25,328 bases of DNA from the NCBI GenBank assembly GCA_963725415.1, contig CAVRZY010000086.1, forward strand, positions 1 to 25,328, given 5' to 3'. The position numbers and the translations under genes are program-made. This document shows, piece by piece, positions 23,556-25,328 of the stretch. Origin of the DNA: CAVRZY01 sp963725415 (GTDB lineage: Bacteria; Acidobacteriota; Terriglobia; Bryobacterales; Bryobacteraceae). A model generated the notes under the pieces. That model searched no databases and had not been told where the DNA came from. It saw only the letters and a program-made list of their open reading frames with translations. Within the stretch, counting starts at the first letter, position 1, and each line of letters starts with the position of its first letter.

Positions 23556-24790
23556 GTGAGCCTCAACCACGAGACCGGGCGGCGCTGGAGGAGAACCTCT
23601 ACCGGGGGACGCTCGAGGAACGCCTGGGCGCTTTGCGCGAACTGTGTGCGCTCGCTCGGCCCAAGGTCGCGGCGCGGGCACCAACTCCCACATCCATACC
23701 AGCGAGTCCTTCAGCGTCTTTCGCTCGCCGACCGAAGCCGTCTGGCAGGCGGCGCGCGAGGGCATCGCAGTCCTGGGCATCAACGACCACTACACCGTCG
23801 CCGGGACATGAAGAGTTCCGCCGGGCATGCGAGATCGCCGGCATCGCCGCGACGTTCTCCTTTGAGGCCGTGGCCATGGACCGCGCCGCCGAAGCTGGCA
23901 GGGCTGCTTGCTCAATGATCCTGATAACCCCGGCCGTGTGTACCTTTGCGGCAAGGGAGTTACGAGAATTCCGGCGGATTCCGCCCCCGCTATGCAGACT
24001 CTGGCCGGGATGCGGGCGGCCCTGGATCGTCGCAACCGAGAAATGACCGAGAAGGTCGCGGCGCTCTTCCGGGAGCGCCTGAAGCGCCGATGGCCCGACC
24101 TGGGAGGCGGTGCGGGCTTTGACCCCGCGCGGCAACGCCACGGAACGGCACGTAGCCTGGGCCACGCTGGTCCGCCTGCGCGAGTTGGCTGTAGAACGCG
24201 GTGCGCCGCTGGCCGAGCTGATCGCTGCTTGCTGCGCGGTGGCCCCTCCGCCCGGCGCAGACGATGCGGCCCTCCAGATCTTTGTTCGCGCCAGGCTGCT
24301 CAAGGCCGGCGCTCCCTGCTACGTCCGGGAGTACGAAGAGGCCTTCGTTTCTTCCAGCACACTGCGGGAGATTTTTCTGGCCTTCGGCTCCATTCCCACG
24401 TACCCGGTGCTCGGCAACCCGGTGACCCCGGGCGAACGCGACGTTGATGCGTTGCTCGACCGGCTCGAAGCTGCCGGGTTCTATGCCATCGAGGTCATAC
24501 CGCACCGCAACACGCGGGAACGCCTGGCGGAGATTGTATCGGCGGCGCGGCGGCGTTGGTGGCCCGTGTTCAACGGCACAGAGCACAATACGCCCGAGGC
24601 TCGGCCGCTGCTTGACCCCTTCGCACTCGATCCGGATTTCGAGCCGTGGTTCTACAAGAGCACCGCCGTCCTGCTGCGGCATCAGCGACTGGCGGAGCGC
24701 GGGGAGCCGGGCTTTGTCGGTCAAGACGGCCGGCCCACCATCCCGGACGCACGCGCCCGATTCGAGTGCTTTAGCGACGCGGGACGATGA
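23552..24790 (+). pseudogene. PHP-domain protein of the sugar operon, broken by four single-base indels
   Basis: Reading across the breaks gives a protein of about 412 residues. Segments: 'MSEPQPRDRAALEENLYRG' (start overlapping the previous stop as ATGA); after a missing base near 23672, 'GTNSHIHTSESFSVFRSPTE' and 'VLGINDHYTVAG', the PHP metal motifs HxH and DH; after an extra base near 23809, 'HEEFRRACEIAGIAATFSFE'; after a missing base near 23897, 'LLNDPDNPGRVYLCGKGVTR'; after an extra base near 24091, 'WEAVRALTPRGNATERHVAW' to the end, including 'IEVIPHRNT' and 'FNGTEHNTPE', likely further metal ligands. PHP domains hydrolyse phosphoesters with a metal cluster. Conserved residues are preserved in every frame and the indels cancel in pairs, so the protein-level sequence still looks selected. 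Either the assembly has errors here or inactivation is very recent. Confidence 0.75.
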
Positions 24791-24808
24791 GTGACTCCGT
24801 CGGCGCCC

Positions 24809-24837
24809 ATCCTGGGAGATCGATCTGTCTCCAGGAT
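24809..24837 (+). terminator. Hairpin after the sugar operon, possible terminator
   Basis: ATCCTGGGAGA (24809-24819) pairs with TCTCCAGGAT (24828-24837) with one bulged G and an 8-base loop, 18 bases after the stop of the PHP gene. Only CTTG follows rather than a T-run, so function is uncertain. The IS-end-like repeat begins directly after it. Confidence 0.4.
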
Positions 24838-24855
24838 CTTGCCCTCCCCCAGTTT
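24838..24855 (+). repeat. Putative left terminal inverted repeat of the IS1380-family element
   Basis: CTTGCCCTCCCCCAGTTT here is identical to the left end of the MITE-like element at 4778-4795 and matches 16 of 18 bases of its inverted right end. It lies 126 bases before the transposase start, a plausible distance for an IS left end. The right end would be outside the window. Confidence 0.55.
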
Positions 24856-24905
24856 GAGCGCCGAACAGGTGGAATCCCGCATTTCCGATTTGACCACTTA
24901 CTGAT

Positions 24906-24973
24906 GACCTCCTGAGGCGTTTCATCGCCTTTATCCATAGGGGTTTGAAGGCGATGAAGACACTCTGGAGGCC
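24906..24973 (+). promoter_or_regulatory. Long hairpin enclosing the transposase ribosome-binding site
   Basis: The inner stem is perfect: TTCATCGCCTT (24921-24931) with AAGGCGATGAA (24948-24958), loop 16 bases. After a 4x4 internal loop, GACCTCCTGAG (24906-24916) pairs 9 of 11 with CTCTGGAGGCC (24963-24973). The right arm contains the GGAGG Shine-Dalgarno (24967-24971) of the transposase, so folding would hide it. Confidence 0.6.
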
Positions 24974-24981
24974 CACACCCA

Positions 24982-25328
24982 ATGGGTGACAAACAAAACC
25001 AGCCCTTTCAGCTTTCTTTCAACGCTTCTCTGAAGATCGATTTCCAGGGATCACGAGTCACCTCCTACGGCCGCCTGATTCTGGTTCGCGAGTTGGACGA
25101 GCGTCTGGCCTTCGGCGATCTGGTCCGACAGCGCCTGACGGATCCGCGCCGCGGCAAGAACACCCAGTTTCCCCTCGCCAACTTGCTGCGGCAATCGGTC
25201 TACGGCCGCCTGGCTGGTTACGAGGATGTCAACGACGCGGAGCGACTGAGCCAAGATCCGACCTTCCGGCTCATCGGCTCGGAGAAGATCTGGGAGCGCG
25301 GAGCCGCCCTGACTTCGCGGCTGCGATC
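24982..25328 (+). CDS. IS1380-family transposase, N-terminal part
   Basis: The frame from ATG 24982 stays open to the end of the window (115 codons) and is cut off there. The text 'LSFNASLKIDFQGSRVTSYG', 'LILVRELDERLAF', 'RRGKNTQFPLANLLRQSVYG' and 'RLAGYEDVNDAERLSQDPTF' followed by 'RLIGSEKIWERGAALTSRL' is the typical N-terminal region of IS1380 DDE transposases. These enzymes cut and join the element's ends; the acidic catalytic residues lie mostly beyond the window. A GGAGG Shine-Dalgarno at 24967-24971 is 10 bases before the ATG but sits in a hairpin. The element has inserted, or landed, just after the sugar operon. Confidence 0.92.
   Translation, partial: MGDKQNQPFQLSFNASLKIDFQGSRVTSYGRLILVRELDERLAFGDLVRQRLTDPRRGKNTQFPLANLLRQSVYGRLAGYEDVNDAERLSQDPTFRLIGSEKIWERGAALTSRLR

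Noticed and set aside
24838..24981. CRISPR array or tRNA gene in the gap before the transposase
   Set aside because: There are no regularly spaced repeats and no cloverleaf; the structure is one hairpin plus an IS-end-like repeat. No CRISPR or tRNA was seen elsewhere in the window either.

Overview
The window looks like a chromosomal segment of an acidobacterium of the Solibacter/Bryobacter group (Bryobacterales). The evidence is the high GC content, two large TonB-dependent receptors that begin with a carboxypeptidase-regulatory-like domain, a Yip1-family membrane protein, and three occurrences of the C-terminal domain known as TIGR03437 (signature like 'VVNAASFTPTLAPGGLVSIFG', abundant in Solibacter). 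This placement comes from protein resemblance only; there is no rRNA or tRNA gene in the window.

Layout. 1-4266 (+): the end of a Gfo/Idh/MocA-type oxidoreductase, a HEAT-repeat protein and a TonB-dependent receptor. 4376-4723 (+): a lone STAS-domain anti-sigma-factor antagonist. 4778-4927: a 150-bp MITE-like element with 18-bp terminal inverted repeats and an internal REP-like palindrome. 4986-6315 (+): a thymidylate-kinase-like P-loop kinase translationally coupled to a degenerate paralogue without the Walker A lysine. 13147-6353 (-): a five-gene operon from one good promoter, DUF4956 membrane protein > phospholipase-D-like protein > OprO/P-type porin > secreted CotH kinase > secreted purple-acid-phosphatase-like enzyme. 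Its theme is phosphate and phosphoryl transfer across the envelope. 15501-13233 (-): MetE C-terminal-type methyltransferase > TolB-like propeller > YgiT-type zinc finger. 15527-19156 (+): a second TonB-dependent receptor and an FG-GAP/VCBS propeller protein.

19157-19746 looks like a rearrangement scar: a remnant of a TIGR03437 gene on the minus strand runs into a Yip1 gene that has lost its N-terminus. 20562-24790 (+) is a sugar-catabolism module: zinc alcohol dehydrogenase, bifunctional class II aldolase/short-chain dehydrogenase, and a PHP-domain protein. The window ends inside an IS1380-family transposase (24982 onward, +), whose ribosome-binding site lies in a long hairpin.

A recurring oddity is single-base indels: eight inferred sites in four genes, five of them between 23378 and 24091, mostly in short G/C runs. 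They could be sequence errors or real decay. I describe the affected genes as the composite that reading across the indels would give.
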